Origin: Verticillium longisporum
Taxonomy: Eukaryota > Ascomycota > Sordariomycetes > Glomerellales > Plectosphaerellaceae
NCBI GenBank assembly: GCA_019188255.1
Contig: JAETXT010000009.1
Location: 1 to 64,000, forward strand
Length of the DNA: 64,000 nucleotides
Direction: 5' to 3'
Below are positions 10,597 through 22,682 of the stretch, in pieces (the first letter of the stretch is position 1; the number at the start of each line of letters is the position of its first letter). The notes beneath the pieces were generated by a model that searched no databases, was not told the origin of the DNA, and saw only the letters and a program-made list of their open reading frames with translations. Position numbers and translations under genes: made by a program.

Positions 10597-11334
10597 TTAA
10601 TTCGTGATGACTGGCGCCCGTCCGTCATACTTGGATGTCTCAGCAGCTTCAATCATGAACCTGGCCACACTGGCTCGAGAGATTTTGGGCATGAACCCGG
10701 CGCCGCTCCCATCATCGCCATATACCTTGACTTCTGCAGCATCCCCATCCGTCAACAACCAGGGACGCACCTCCACGAAGCTGATGTCCTGTGCCGCTCT
10801 AAGCTCCCGGTCCACCGCGTCATGGTCTTCGCGGCTAAAACGCATATTGGTGTACGCAAATGTCAAACGCATTAAGAAATTGACGTTCGACATTGAGCTG
10901 CCCGTTCCCACCGCTGACATGACAACTATTTTTCGAACCGGCGGTCTAGCCTCCCGCATCGCAGATATGGCATTGCGTACGCTGTCTGCCATGAGTCGTG
11001 GTGGAGAGTTCACGAGATCTGGGGCCGCAAAGGGACTGTCGCTAACTCTCCGGGCGTTCATGGTCACCAGTACAGCATCGACAGCCGAGGGCGAGGACTT
11101 GAGGGCAATGGCAATTGATGACTGGTCGAGAGGCGTGCCTGCGATGATGGTGAGGCCCTGGCGCTCGGACAAAGCAGAGTCCTTGCGTACGAGTGCAATG
11201 ACTTGATGACCTGGAAAACACGTTAACTTGAGGTCATGGGTTGCGACATGGACGCTTCACATACCCTTGTTAAGTGCTTGTTCAATCACAAGCTGTCCAG
11301 AACGACCACTGCCTCCGATGACAAGGAGCCTCAT
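10597..11334 (-). CDS. NAD(P)-binding Rossmann-fold protein (NmrA/SDR-like)
   Basis: Exon 1 (11334-11265) and exon 2 (11210-10597) flank a 54-nt intron and encode 227 residues. The N-terminus MRLLVIGGSGRSGQLVIEQA is the glycine-rich dinucleotide-binding turn of the NmrA/atypical SDR group (NAD(P)H-binding, PF13460 type). Downstream, RKIVVMSAVGTGSS and FVEVRPWLLTDG match the conserved strands of that fold. Such proteins act as reductases, isomerases or redox sensors; no catalytic specificity can be read. It is transcribed away from the FAD monooxygenase across a 588-bp shared promoter, suggesting co-regulation. Confidence 0.85.
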
Positions 11335-11620
11335 TATTCTTGGCTTGCGATATTCTTAGGGTTGAGTAGGCAGTGTTTTCTCAGTACAAGGACGCGAAGT
11401 TTGAGGGCTGTCTCGCTGGGGATGAAATCGAGTTGCGGGAGTCAATCGAAGGTGTCGTGCGAATCTTGAAAGACAAAGTTGATGATAATTGTAATGATGT
11501 TTCTCTTTGCAACGAGAAATATCCATACGTCTTTATTTATGTCTGTGTCTGTTTGCGTCAGCTTTGGCTTACAATGTCGAGTTGGCGAGCCCCTCCAGAG
11601 TCCATGTAGAAGTCCGCACA

Positions 11621-11732
11621 ATTGTCCGGCGACATTGTCCGTATTGAATTTCCGCTTATATCCGAAGTTGGCCACCGCGCGGTGGGTGCACGGACAATAC
11701 GTAGAACGTCGGACAACAAGGTGCCGGACAAT
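11621..11732. promoter_or_regulatory. Cluster of five CGGACAAT-type sites (candidate Zn2Cys6 operator)
   Basis: Within 112 bp there are two ATTGTCCG copies (11621-11628, 11634-11641) and three in the opposite orientation: CGGACAAT (11691-11698), CGGACAAC (11710-11717) and CGGACAAT (11725-11732). The inverted layout around a central GC-rich segment, each site containing a CGG triplet, is what a binuclear zinc-cluster regulator would recognise. The cluster lies about 190-300 bp upstream of the FAD monooxygenase ATG and about 290-400 bp upstream of the NmrA-like ATG. The rest of the 11335-11922 spacer shows nothing else distinctive. Confidence 0.6.
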
Positions 11733-11922
11733 TCACAAGGCGTGATCGCTCGGGAGGCATCTTTTCAGACTGTGGGTATGGACGAGGAATACTTAAGATG
11801 ACACAGTCTCGCTGGGACTTGACTTTCATTGACATCAAATATGCCTTTACAGTCCATCGAGTGAGTCAAGTAAAGTAGCATAAACTTGATTTGGCGTCTT
11901 TCGATCAAAATCAATATTCGTC

Positions 11923-13161
11923 ATGGCAGCCATTCAAACAAGCATCGCCATCATCGGAGCGGGCCTTTCCGGTCTCTGTCTCGGTCTGGCTCTTCACCAA
12001 CAACTTATTCCGTGTACCATATACGAGTCTCGGACCGCACCACTGGACATTGGTGGGGCGATCATGCTTTCACCAAACGCACTTCGGATTCTTGATAGTC
12101 TTGGTGTTTACGAACGGCTAGCACCCTTGGCATATCACTTCAAAAACCTCCACTTTCGTACCGATGACGATAAACTTCTCGACACATTCGAATTTGGCTC
12201 TGAGGAGAAATATGGATTTGACGGTGTACGAATCTATCGATTCGAACTCATCAAGGTTCTTCTCGAGAAGCTTTCAGAAGTCGGCATCAGACCTCACTAC
12301 GGCAAGAAGTTTGTCAAGGTCACGGGCGAAGACTCCGAAAGTGTTTCTTGGGCCTTTGACGATGGGTCTTCTGGGAAAGCAAGCTATCTCATCGGCGCAG
12401 ACGGCATTCACTCTCGCGTTCGGGCGCACATCAATGCCAACGCAGTTCCAATTTTCACCAAGATGATTGGTGTTTCAGCTTCCGTTCCCACAGCGCAGTT
12501 GGGCTTCAGGGTTGATGATGACTATCCGCTGCCCGTTACTGTCATGAACAAAAAACATGGTGCTTTTGTCGCCGCTCCTCAACGTAAGGATGGCTCCGAG
12601 ATCTTCATCGGTAAACAGTGTCATTTTACAGAAGAGCCCGACCGTGAAGGTTGGGAGCGCATCACAAGCGACAAGGCATGGTGCATTGAATTTCTACGAC
12701 AAGGAAGTGAGGATTACCCACCATTCGTCGCTCGAGCCGTATCGAACATACACATTGAAGCCATTAATCTGTGGCCCTTCTACATCATCCCAAAACTCGA
12801 CTCATGGGCTTCAAGCCAAGGCCGTGTTGTTATCCTGGGAGATGCAGCCCATGCCATTCCTCCTACTGCTGGACAGGGTGTTAACCAAGCGTTTGAGGAC
12901 GTCTACGTGTTTGCCAAGGTCGTAGGCAGGGCAAACCAGAGTGGGGACATGAACTTGCGCTCTGTGCTGCATGAGTGGCAGCTCAAGCGTCAAGAACGAG
13001 TTGATCAAGTTCTGGAACTTAATGCAAGCATCAACAAAAGAAGATTGCCAGCAAAAGGCGACGACATAGTCTCTCATGAGGCTTTTGATCTGGATTGGCT
13101 CTACGGTGTGGACTTCGAGGCCACAGTGCAGGAAATCTTGGTACAGCACAACCATTGTTAA
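11923..13161 (+). CDS. FAD-dependent monooxygenase (salicylate hydroxylase-like)
   Basis: A single-exon 412-residue flavoprotein of the aromatic-ring hydroxylase group A type. The ADP-binding GxGxxG is GAGLSG (12-17), the DG motif is GADGIHSRVR (from 158), and the second FAD-binding GD motif is GDAAHAIPPTAGQG (from 306). This class inserts one oxygen atom into aromatic or polyketide substrates using NAD(P)H and FAD. Length matches the family. There is no transmembrane anchor or signal peptide, so it should be cytosolic. Its divergent partner is the NmrA-like protein, and a Zn2Cys6 regulator lies beyond, which suggests a small catabolic or secondary-metabolite cluster; the substrate cannot be told. 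Confidence 0.92.
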   Translation: MAAIQTSIAIIGAGLSGLCLGLALHQQLIPCTIYESRTAPLDIGGAIMLSPNALRILDSLGVYERLAPLAYHFKNLHFRTDDDKLLDTFEFGSEEKYGFDGVRIYRFELIKVLLEKLSEVGIRPHYGKKFVKVTGEDSESVSWAFDDGSSGKASYLIGADGIHSRVRAHINANAVPIFTKMIGVSASVPTAQLGFRVDDDYPLPVTVMNKKHGAFVAAPQRKDGSEIFIGKQCHFTEEPDREGWERITSDKAWCIEFLRQGSEDYPPFVARAVSNIHIEAINLWPFYIIPKLDSWASSQGRVVILGDAAHAIPPTAGQGVNQAFEDVYVFAKVVGRANQSGDMNLRSVLHEWQLKRQERVDQVLELNASINKRRLPAKGDDIVSHEAFDLDWLYGVDFEATVQEILVQHNHC

Positions 13162-16041
13162 CCAGCTTGCCGGTTGGCGTATCTAGTCGAGGCCAGAAGA
13201 CTTTTTATCAATAGTTGTTTCAGCGCCGTTCACACTTGAGTTCTGTTACCTTTCTTGCAAGAAATGCGCAGATTATTACACCATTCTCTCACGCCCTTCG
13301 TACCGTAGACTTCGCGGTGATCCCACTTTCGTAACGTTGTGATTGTTGTTCTCCACATCAACAGCGCTGCAGATGATCCACCCTCCATCGGTATCTGAAG
13401 CGCATTCGTCTCTGTTGCTTCCTGTCAGGCCACGAAATTCCCGAAGGTTGAGGGCCACATCGCCGTCAGGCGGCCTGTGTGACAGCAATGTCCTCAGTAA
13501 CTACTTCGGCCTGCCATCGCCTGGTTATGTACAAGCACATAGTAAGACTAATTTATTCGTCTGAAAAATGAAGCCTTGGCTAGTACACCTGTGACATACC
13601 TCGCATACTCAAATCACATCTGCAAAGTCTCGTTTTCAGCCCCATCGATAAGCATGCCGCTTCGAGGGCCTTTGTGCTACGTATTCCTGCGATCATGTCA
13701 ATGATGATGTTCCGGTCAGTCATCAGTCATGAATGAGCAAGGAACGAATGTGGAATGACTTGGGCCTTGGAACAAGCGACAGCCCTGATAAGCACTTTCC
13801 ACGAGTCCTTCATTGAAAAGCCATGCACAGCAAAGACAAGATGCGCTAGTTGTGGCTCTGATGCTAAGCGGAAAGGTGCTTTTAATTTCATTGCCAACAT
13901 TTCTCAGTGAAAATCAGAGATAGCCAATAATAGATCAATCTCCCTCGATGCGGATGGTGAGTCAGTGACTCAAACCTCTGTGGATTGTCAAGGGAGTCCA
14001 CACAATGGAAATGGTAGCAGGTCTCGAATTTTCTGGAAACGTGGTCTGGCATTTTCTTTCGATGTAGAGCGGAGGCCGTTCGTGGAAAGCGCGGAAGCCA
14101 TGCATCATCATCACGGCGATAAGTGTGCCGAGGTTCCGTCGCCTTGATTGACCCTGTACGAGATTTGGACAGCCTCATTCCCCCTCAATCGCGGAGGCCA
14201 GTCAGTCGTTTTTGTCGTGAAGCTGCCGTCGCTCTGAAATGACGGTTTTCGTCCGTGCCCCTAAGCCACATAGAACCCGCATTTTGATCCGTTCTGTGCC
14301 TCATTCTTGCAGATACTGTGCCTGACAGATGTAACGGTCACGCGTCAGATGAGGGTGCATGACCGAGGTCTTATGTCCATCCAGAATCCCATGACGACCT
14401 TGGGGTCCGTAGGGCTGTCCTGAACGGTCCGGTTCAAGCTGTGCAATCTTATTTGAAATGTCAACCTGCATCTCCCAGACCTGGCAACCACTCCGCTCCT
14501 TCGCATCGTGAGTTCCTGCACGCGCCGCGGCACAAGGCCACCTCATTTCAGTGATGCGCCAGAACTAGCAACGGTATGCACGTCCTCAAGGCAAGCTTTT
14601 GCTCGGTCAGCTTTTTGGGCACCATCGCCGTCGTCTCACATGCAGTTTGATCCAGCAACAGTCGGAGGCTCGGCACCTCCCTAATAGAGCATGGTTATCC
14701 TGCGTACCTGTGGTCGAAGTCATTTTTCAAGTGCTCTGTCAACCTTGTTGCCAGGACTTCAGGATTTGGGGAGCGCTCAAGGGAATCCTCCATGAAGTCA
14801 GCAGCGTGCGAATGTCAATCTCAACCCAAATTCTCGTGATTGCTGTCCACGAGTGAAGTTGCGTCCTCTGCTCGACCACACGCAGACATTCTAGGTGCGA
14901 GTATCTGTTTGTCAGGGCCAAAACGCCTCCCACAAACATGAATCGACTGTTCTATGGGGCTGAACTACACTAATCTTGTCATCTGCTGGGAAGTGTCGGC
15001 TCCGCATCTGCGTCAATTTCATTGTGCACTTGCTTGCCCTTTCTCTATGGTGCTACAAGCATTTTTGGTACCATCAGCCGCAGTCGGTCGCGCAGCGGAT
15101 CCCGACCGCTTGCAAACCAGCAAAGACCGCCAAGATAATCCGTCGCTGCCTCCCCCGAGTCTGTATGGCTCTGTCTTGATTATTCTAAGATGAAAGAACC
15201 ATCATCGACTCTGAACCAACCACGATCAAGAATTGCCATTTGAGAGCCTGGTTAAAAAAAAAGAAAAGGTCCAGCCAGCCACGCGTCGCCTCCGTGGGTG
15301 CGGAATGGGTACCCAGCCGTTTGTACACGGCAGATCCAGCACCATGGTGTCCAAGTCAGGGCCTTCAGCGTGAATGGAATTCATCAGACCAGATCAGCAG
15401 CTCGCTAAGACGATAGTTTCTCAAGCTAAAGCGATAGAGGCCAAGGCATTTCAGCGTCCCGCACGCTAGTCTTGTCCGCGTGTGGACAGTTCAGGCGAGC
15501 ACGCGGTCGCCACATTCCCATCTCGACCGTTCAAACCCCTGGTATGTGGCGGGCTGTTGGTGTCCCGCCCACCCCTGGAACGACCCAGGCCCTCCTTCGG
15601 CTGGAATAGCCTCAAGGCTACCTTCTCTTTGGTGGCTGAAGGGCTGAGCGCACCATATCTCCGACTTTCGGATAAGCTTCTGGCCCCTCTTGGTAGATTT
15701 CATCCAGCCAATGGGACCAGTTCACCGCGGACTGTGCCCCTGGACTTGTCGACATGCAAGCCGTGCCAACCCTGTCACACATCGATCCATTGCTTCTGCG
15801 CTGTCTCAATACGTCCCGTTTGGGGTTCGGTCTCGCCCAGACCACGCGCGAAAGGCGCTTTAGCGATGTCCCAATTCGAGACCCTTCATTTCTCCCTGCA
15901 AGCCATCCAACACCCATCACCCTCGTGGCGCGCACCAACCGATGGCGTTCCTAGCTGGTAGATCGCCTTTAAACAGCCCAGGCCCGCTGCCTGGGTTGTC
16001 GGGGAGGATGAGGAAAGGTCTTCATGCACCCATCCGACAAC
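13162..16041. other. Long intergenic region without a recognisable gene
   Basis: Nearly 2.9 kb with only short overlapping frames and no recognisable domains. One noticeable site is a palindrome of two adjacent Gcn4/AP-1-type sequences, TGAGTCAGTGACTCA (13958-13972). The GC content is ordinary, unlike the AT-rich islands. The 3' part is the promoter and 5' leader of the GH81 gene. Confidence 0.5.
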
Positions 16042-18714
16042 ATGAAGCATTCTGCCATCCATCTGCTCTGGCTCGCCGGAGCTCAGGCTCTGACTTTGCC
16101 TCCCGCTGTCACCCTGACCGTCGATCCGCTGCCGAGCGACTATCTAACATCGTACGCCAAGGATGATATCATCCCGACTGATGAGACGGTCAAGGTCAAG
16201 GCCACTGTTATTCCAACCGGTACGGCGCTGTTGCTGCCAACACTATCAGATGTCGAACCCCATACGACCGGTATCATCGACCCCGTCGTGGAGTCTTTGA
16301 CCAAAGGACTGCTCTTGACCACTCCTATCCCTTCACCCACATCGCTGTTGCAGCCAGTGGCGTCGCCAACATTGAAGAAGAGACAAGCAAGGCCACCGAC
16401 TCAACAGCTCGAACAAAGGGCCGGCGGTGACATTTTTGCCGTACCAGTAGCAACAAGTGCTCCGCCATCATCCATCATCCGGCGGACTGATCATCCGGCG
16501 CCACGCCTGGGAGTTCGCAAGTCAGGCCCCATCCAAACCAACAAGTTCTACTCCAACTTCTTCCTTGGTGACCAGACCGGCCCGACCTACACGTTTCCCT
16601 ACTCGATCGCTTGGTCGAGGGGCCAGGGCCCGGCAGCGAGCTGGGGTATTGCTATATCTCACACTGAGCCGAAGCAGCGCGTGTTCGGTCCTATCGAGTA
16701 CAACAAGGCCAATGCGTACTACATCAACCCAGTTGGCATCCAGTCGATGATTCTCTCGGCCAAGGAGCTCGGTAAGGACACTATTCTCGCTATGGACCAG
16801 ACGACCGCATTTTCCGCTCGCGTTGGACTCAAAAAGAATGCGGCGTCAGCTCCTTCCATCATCTTCCCTCTCATTCAGGGCATGGCATTTGTCACTGGCC
16901 AGTTTTCAGGCGGTACCCCCATGATTCAGTCGGGTGTCTATATCCGTAGCATGGTACGGGTAGCCACAAGTCCCAAGACCAACGTGGTCAAGTACAATTT
17001 CCTCCTCGAAGATGGCACTACCTGGTGTGTTTACGGTCACAGCACTTCAGGGGCTGCGCTCGATCTTCAGGTTATCAACAACGGCCTGGTCCAGAGCAGG
17101 AACCCCTTTTACGGTACCGTTCAGATCGCCAAGGACCCGAAGACAACGGGCTCGGAGAACGTGCTGGACGATGGTGCGGGTATCTATGCGACTGGTATCA
17201 CCCTTACCGGCTCGGCATCCGGCGCGGTTGGAACATACTCTTTCAAATTCGCCAAGACTGGTCATCCCAAAGGCAACATCTACACTTACGCCCTGCCCCA
17301 CCACCTTGCTTCGTTCAATGCCGATACCACAAGGCGTATTTCGGCACTCAAGCTCCAGACACCGACAAAGGGACTCGGCGTCGCGATTCTTGGTTCTGTC
17401 TGGACAATGACCGAGTCCAACCTTCCCACCGGCATGAGCTTTTCTCCATGGGATATCACCAGAGGGGGGCGTCTTGCCTTGTCGACAGCCGTCAAGAACG
17501 CCATCAAGCCCATCGCATTGTCTGAGATCTCACAGGATATGAACGCCCAAACGAACCTCGACTCAATGTACTTCAGCGGCAAGGCACTTGCCAAGTTTGC
17601 TCAAATTGTTTATGTCATCAATGATATGCTCGGAGACAAAGCCTTGGCCCAGGCTGGCCTCAACAAGCTCAAGGCCGCCTTCGCTGTGTTTGCCACCAAT
17701 AAGCAAAAGTTCCCCCTGATCTACGAGAGTGAGTGATTCTCCTACCATCCACATCTTCAGCAAGCTAACAGGGCAAAGGTGCCTGGGGCGGAGTCGTCTC
17801 CTCGGCGACATACGTCAACCGTGACCCAATGGCCGACTTTGGTAACTCATACTACAACGACCATCATTTCCACTACGGCTACCACGTCCTCGCTGCCGCC
17901 TACATTGGCTACCTTGATAAAACTTGGCTCGCTCAGAACAAAGACTACGTCAACACGCTCGTGCGTGATTATGCCAACCCAACCGTGCTGGATACTTTCT
18001 TCCCGCCGCACCGCAGCTTCGACTGGTACCACGGACACAGTTGGGCGCACGGCCTTTTTCCTTCACTTGACGGTAAAAACCAGGAGTCTAGCTCTGAGGA
18101 CATCTCGGCCATGTATGCCATCAAGATGTGGGGGACCGTCATCGGTGACACGAACATGGTTGCCAGGTATGCACAACGCCAAGGCCACGCACGAAGCGCA
18201 CTCCTAACAGATCCCACAGGGCCAACCTTCAATTGTCTGTGATGACGAGGAGTCTTCAGCAGTATTACCTCTACACATCCGACAACACGGCCCAGCCGCC
18301 TAGCTTCATTGGCAACAAGGTAGCCGGCATTCTGTTCGAAAACAAGGTCCACCACACGACTTTCTTCGATCCGAACATTGAGGCCATCCAAGGCATTCAC
18401 ATGATTCCCATACACGCGCCGTCAGGGCTCTCGCGGTCCAAGACCTTCATCAAACAGGAATGGGATACCTACTTCAGCAACGGTCGCATTGACAAGATCA
18501 ACAACGCCTGGAAGGGCATCGCTTACGCCAACTACGCCATCATCGAGCCTGCCAAGGCGTATGCCTTCTTCAACTCATCATCATTCCAGCCTGCATGGAT
18601 TGATGGCGGGGCGTCAAGGACATGGTACATGGCGTACTCGGCTGGTATGTTGACCCGCACGTTTTCTCGTCGTGATCTATGGCTAACAATACTGCAGCAC
18701 TGGGTGGACTGTAA
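16042..18714 (+). CDS. Secreted GH81 endo-1,3-beta-glucanase
   Basis: Four exons (16042-17728, 17779-18166, 18220-18644, 18698-18714) give about 838 residues. ATG 16042 is preferred over ATG 16024 because it leaves a compact signal peptide (MKHSAIHLLWLAGAQA). After a Pro/Thr-rich linker the GH81 catalytic region starts near KSGPIQTNKFYSNFFLGDQ and continues through DHHFHYGYHVLAAAYIGYL, SFDWYHGHSWAHGLF and NQESSSEDISAMYAI; GH81 catalytic acids reside in the DHHFHYGY and QESSSE segments. The enzyme hydrolyses internal beta-1,3 bonds of glucan and in fungi serves septum separation or wall turnover (Eng1/Acf2 type). The final exon is only 17 nt and ends the protein with ALGGL. Confidence 0.92.
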
Positions 18715-19211
18715 TTTTAAAGAGACATTAGTTGTACAAAAGCAAAGTGGCGATCATATACCCGAACAGATCACCAGTGGAGCATTAGAGAAGACCTCAG
18801 GCGACTTATGCAGGCCGATTAGAGGGGCAAGGCTCCAAGATGGCGGGAGCGAAGCCTAACTTGATCACGACAGATCAGTCTTCTTTGTCTCATTTCCTTA
18901 AAGCAATGTCTTTTTCCAGACACAAGTGATAGAAACCTTGATCTCTCCCATTCGTCGAAATACACGCGTGTTCCCTTACCCACTGAGCTCAGCCCTTTGA
19001 GTATAAACAACGGGATTTGTACGGCGACTGATCAGCAATCGCAGAGACCACACTTGCCGGTGCTCGTGGCTGCTGTTATGACCGTTTCATGATTCATTCA
19101 AGTGACGTTGAGGAAAGGAAAACAAGCATTGGCCAATGAAACCCAGCAGTCAAGATGTCTAACCTCATGTAAGAATGAACGAAGGTACTCCTAGAGTCAA
19201 GATCTCAGCCG
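18715..19211. other. Convergent intergenic region
   Basis: About 500 bp between the ends of the GH81 gene and the oppositely oriented molybdoenzyme gene. It should contain both 3' ends; no further gene or repeat is visible. Confidence 0.5.
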
Positions 19212-20927
19212 TCACTCCAACGGATCGCGCCCCCCTTGTGCGATCATAGCTGCGTGGTACTCTTCGTCAGATTCGAGGTCAATCTCTATGGGATGCGTAA
19301 TCGGCAACATGGGTGTCCCATTCTCTTCAAGTTGCTTCAGCCGTGCAGCCGTGTCAGGCTTGGTCTTGTTAATGCTGTAGACTTTGATTCTGTGAGCAGA
19401 CGACGTGACGTGCAAACCCCAGTTCCTGTATCAGCTGTCAGCCCGGTTTCCTGGTGAGACGACATGAACAACTCACCATGCACTCCTCACGTAGGTAGGC
19501 TGTGTGTTCATGGCATTGTCCCACGTTCGCACGCAAAACTCCAGCCAGCCCTCAGCATCTACGGGCAGATCAATCTCCCAGAGTCGCCAGGCCCAGAAGT
19601 ACTTTGTGCTCATCTTCTGCCAAGGTACTTCGTACCAGACTGACCCGCCATCACCGCTGACCTCAACTCGCACAGGCCAGTGGCCGCCGCCAGAGTAGGC
19701 CCAGCCGCGGAGCTTGACCTTGCCATCATGGATGATTTGGTCCTTATCGCGGGGGCTCATGATGGCGGAGCTCACCGGCATATCCTGAATGGAGAAGCCG
19801 TTGCTGAACTTGGCGTTTTGCTTGCCGATTTGTGGCGTGTAGTATAGGTATTCCTTCATCTGCACTGGTCCAGGGCTAGGGCCGCGTATCGCGCGAACTT
19901 GGTACAGCCATTTGGCGCTGCGAGCACCGATGTAGCCAAAGACGACGGCGCGAAGCGGGAAACCGTGGATCTTGGGCAGAGGCTCCCCGTTCATTTCCCA
20001 CGCAAGCAGGACTTCGTGCGCCTTGACCTTGCGCCAGGGCACACTGACGAGGTAATTCATCACTTTGCCCTTCTTGAAGTAAGTGTCCGCGCCGCGGAGC
20101 TCAATGTCTGTCACGCCGTCCTGAAGGCCACCGCAGTATTTTATGACCTTTTTCAAACTGACTCCAGTCCAACGCGCCGTGCCGATAGCACCCTCTCCCC
20201 AAGGAGCGTTGATAAGCTCGTCGCCATCGCCCGGGTACTCGTGTATCTGCTCAATACGGCGGGTTCCAGAGCACTGCAGTGACACGACGTTGCTCTGACG
20301 AGGGAATAGCGCTTCGTTCTGAAGATCCGCTAGCGTGAGGGTTCGGGGGTTCTTGACGAGACCGCCAATGTCGAGAGTGAACTTTTCAGGATCAATCTCA
20401 GGTACACCGCCATGGTTACGGACAAAGTGGTCCTTGTTGTCGGTGATTTCAGTCTCGACGAGGCGATCCTAGTGACTAGTCAGAAATTTAGGGGGAGGAG
20501 GGTGTTCGAAATGCGTACTCTAACCGGTTCGCCATTGTATGGGAACTGCAAGACATGGATCATGTCCTTGGCTTTCTCTTTTTGGACATATTCCCAGCTG
20601 ATTCGAGGGATATAGTCAAGGCCGCATGCGTAGTGGTACTGCTTGAATCGCTCGCCGGTGAGAATTGGGTTGGTGTCCGGCAGCGGGACAAGTTGAAATT
20701 CTGGAGGCTGCGATGAGTGTGAGCCTTGGGGCAGCATTCAAAGCCAACGACATGGGAGCACGAACGTCTGGGAAATCATATTCCGCCAGGATCTTCTGCG
20801 CTTGCTCCTTCTTCTCAGGGTATTTCTCCCACTCGATGTAGCCCTTCCATCCTTCTCTCTCTTCTGCAAAGTGAGGAACTTTGGTTTTCGCTCGGAAGGG
20901 AAGCGCGTGTGGTTCGGCTGGAGCCAT
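19212..20927 (-). CDS. Sulfite oxidase-type molybdopterin oxidoreductase
   Basis: Four exons (20927-20766, 20707-20519, 20468-19477, 19425-19212) separated by 50-58 nt introns encode 518 residues. The oxidoreductase molybdopterin-binding domain (about 120-320) includes SLQCSGTRR, whose Cys is the molybdenum ligand in this family, and PLPKIHGFPLRAVVFGYIGARSAK-like core segments. The C-terminal Mo-co dimerisation domain follows (KVKLRGWAYSGGGHWPVRVE; FCVRTWDNAMNTQP). No cytochrome b5 or FAD domain is present, so it is the sulfite oxidase/plant-type rather than nitrate reductase architecture. It should oxidise sulfite to sulfate; substrate is inferred from family. Confidence 0.9.
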
Positions 20928-22682
20928 TGTCACGACTGATATCTGGTAAGCGGGAAGACTTGGTTCGCATGCGTAGGTAGGCCAAGCATGGGGTCGTTGG
21001 CGAGGAGTTCTGCAGAGTTGGTCGCTTTTAAACATGCGTCAGATCCGGGTCGGTGACATTGGGTTCTGCGGAACTCCGAAGCCAGAAGTCCCCGACCATC
21101 ACTGTGTCGTCAGCAGCGGATGGAGCTGCTGCGTGGGCCGTGACATCGACCCAATGAATATGAGTATCTAGGTGCCGGCTGTTGCGTGTGGTGATGTCAT
21201 GCCCATGGTCGCACGACTGTTGCGTGGCTCTGTGCAGGTGCTGCCATAGAGTCGCCAGTGCACCGTCGCCCGCATGTGCTGTATCGCATCATGTCGATCT
21301 TGAGAGCGAAGAGCCGAAGTTGCCGTATGCACTACGATTAAACAGGCAGCGAGAAGAGATGGCGCTGAGGATGTCGGGGCGGGGCAACTCTTTCAATGCG
21401 ACTCAGGCCTCTCAGGCCTCACATAGCATGCGTTAGCTGTTGGGCATCCTCAGTGGCAGTAAAACAGGCAGGAGGGGAAGAAGCAAGCATTCATTAGACA
21501 AATGAGTGTTTCTATCGGTCAGCTGGAGCGGCCCAAGCGGCTGGGTTGTAATACGAAATCGGTGCCCGGATATTTGTTCAGAGCTGAAAGGTGCTAAACA
21601 GGTCGATCACCAGCTTTATTAGCGAGCTGTGGCTTCACGTGTGCCATCGCCCAGAGAGACTGTCTCACGTGAGGAAAAGGCCATGCAGGCAGTTGCGCCA
21701 TCGTCACGTCCTGAGATGTTGACAGCGCCGACAAGTCACTGTCGGTCGACCGTTGGGATTGTTCTGGAGGGTTGAGAAAGGGCATCATTCGCTCAGAAAA
21801 CGCTGCCGGCCAGAGAGGGGGAATCGCGGCCATCCATGGCAAGGATGCATGTCGCACCGCACGCCCAGCAGGCCGGGTTATTGAGATGTGAGATGAGCAA
21901 AGTTGGGGGGCGTGAGACAAGGGGGAGGAGGGCGAACTCCAAGCGCTGTCAGACGTGCCAATCAAAAGAGCAACGATGATGGCGACGGGGAATTATCCCC
22001 ATGACTGGAAGATCGACGTGGGGGCGAGCTGATTGTTCTCCTGCTGGTCGCCGGATGCAGAGCTGGTGAATCCCAGCGTCGGGGGGGCGGCCAAGAAAGC
22101 CAGGGGCAAGCCATCGTCAAGACGAGCTGGACACTGGAGAGCGTGGGGGTTCCCCAGATCAGGACGTGTTCGGCGGGCTTGTCTCGTACAAGCCTGAGAG
22201 GGGGGTGGAAACAGGGGCCGTTGTGCTGTCTGTGTCTGTGTACGGCCGCGCGTGACCGACTGAGAAATAGTCTGTTGAGGTGTTGAGGGGCGCTGGTACG
22301 TAGGTAGACAAATCAGACCTTGACTACGTGTGGCCTGGCCACCCCCACGTCGCAGTCACCGACCATGTTAGCCAAGAGCATCCGAAAGCCGCACACCAGG
22401 CCATCATGGGGCTCCTGTCTGGTGGGAGACAGACATCCGGCCGGCGCGCACCTCAGCTGGGCCACCAAGCTGAGCGGCGGTATCCGAACGAGTATATAGC
22501 AGGTGCTCAGTGCCCTACTGTCCGTTCACTGCTCCTTCATCCTCGCCATCACCACGCGCATATTTTCTTTTTCAAAACGTTGCTCGTCGTTCTCAGCCAG
22601 GCGAGAGTTCCTTCTGACCCTGCTGTTACCAGTCAGCATCCCCCTCAAAACGCACAACTCCCCATATACAGACGCGTTCATC
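20928..22682. other. Intergenic region; TATA-like site near its end
   Basis: About 1.75 kb between divergent genes. No supported gene. A TATATA at 22492-22497, 186 bp before the aldolase ATG, is a plausible core promoter, and the following pyrimidine-rich sequence looks like a 5' leader. Confidence 0.45.

Noticed and set aside
10604..11206. 200-residue plus-strand frame
   Set aside because: Antisense to the NmrA-like gene and without family features.
15482..15961. 159-residue frame upstream of the GH81 gene
   Set aside because: Composition is not protein-like and no conserved segment is visible; probably leader/promoter.
16024..18714. GH81 as part of a secondary-metabolite cluster
   Set aside because: No PKS, NRPS, terpene synthase or transporter nearby; neighbours are unrelated metabolic and wall genes.
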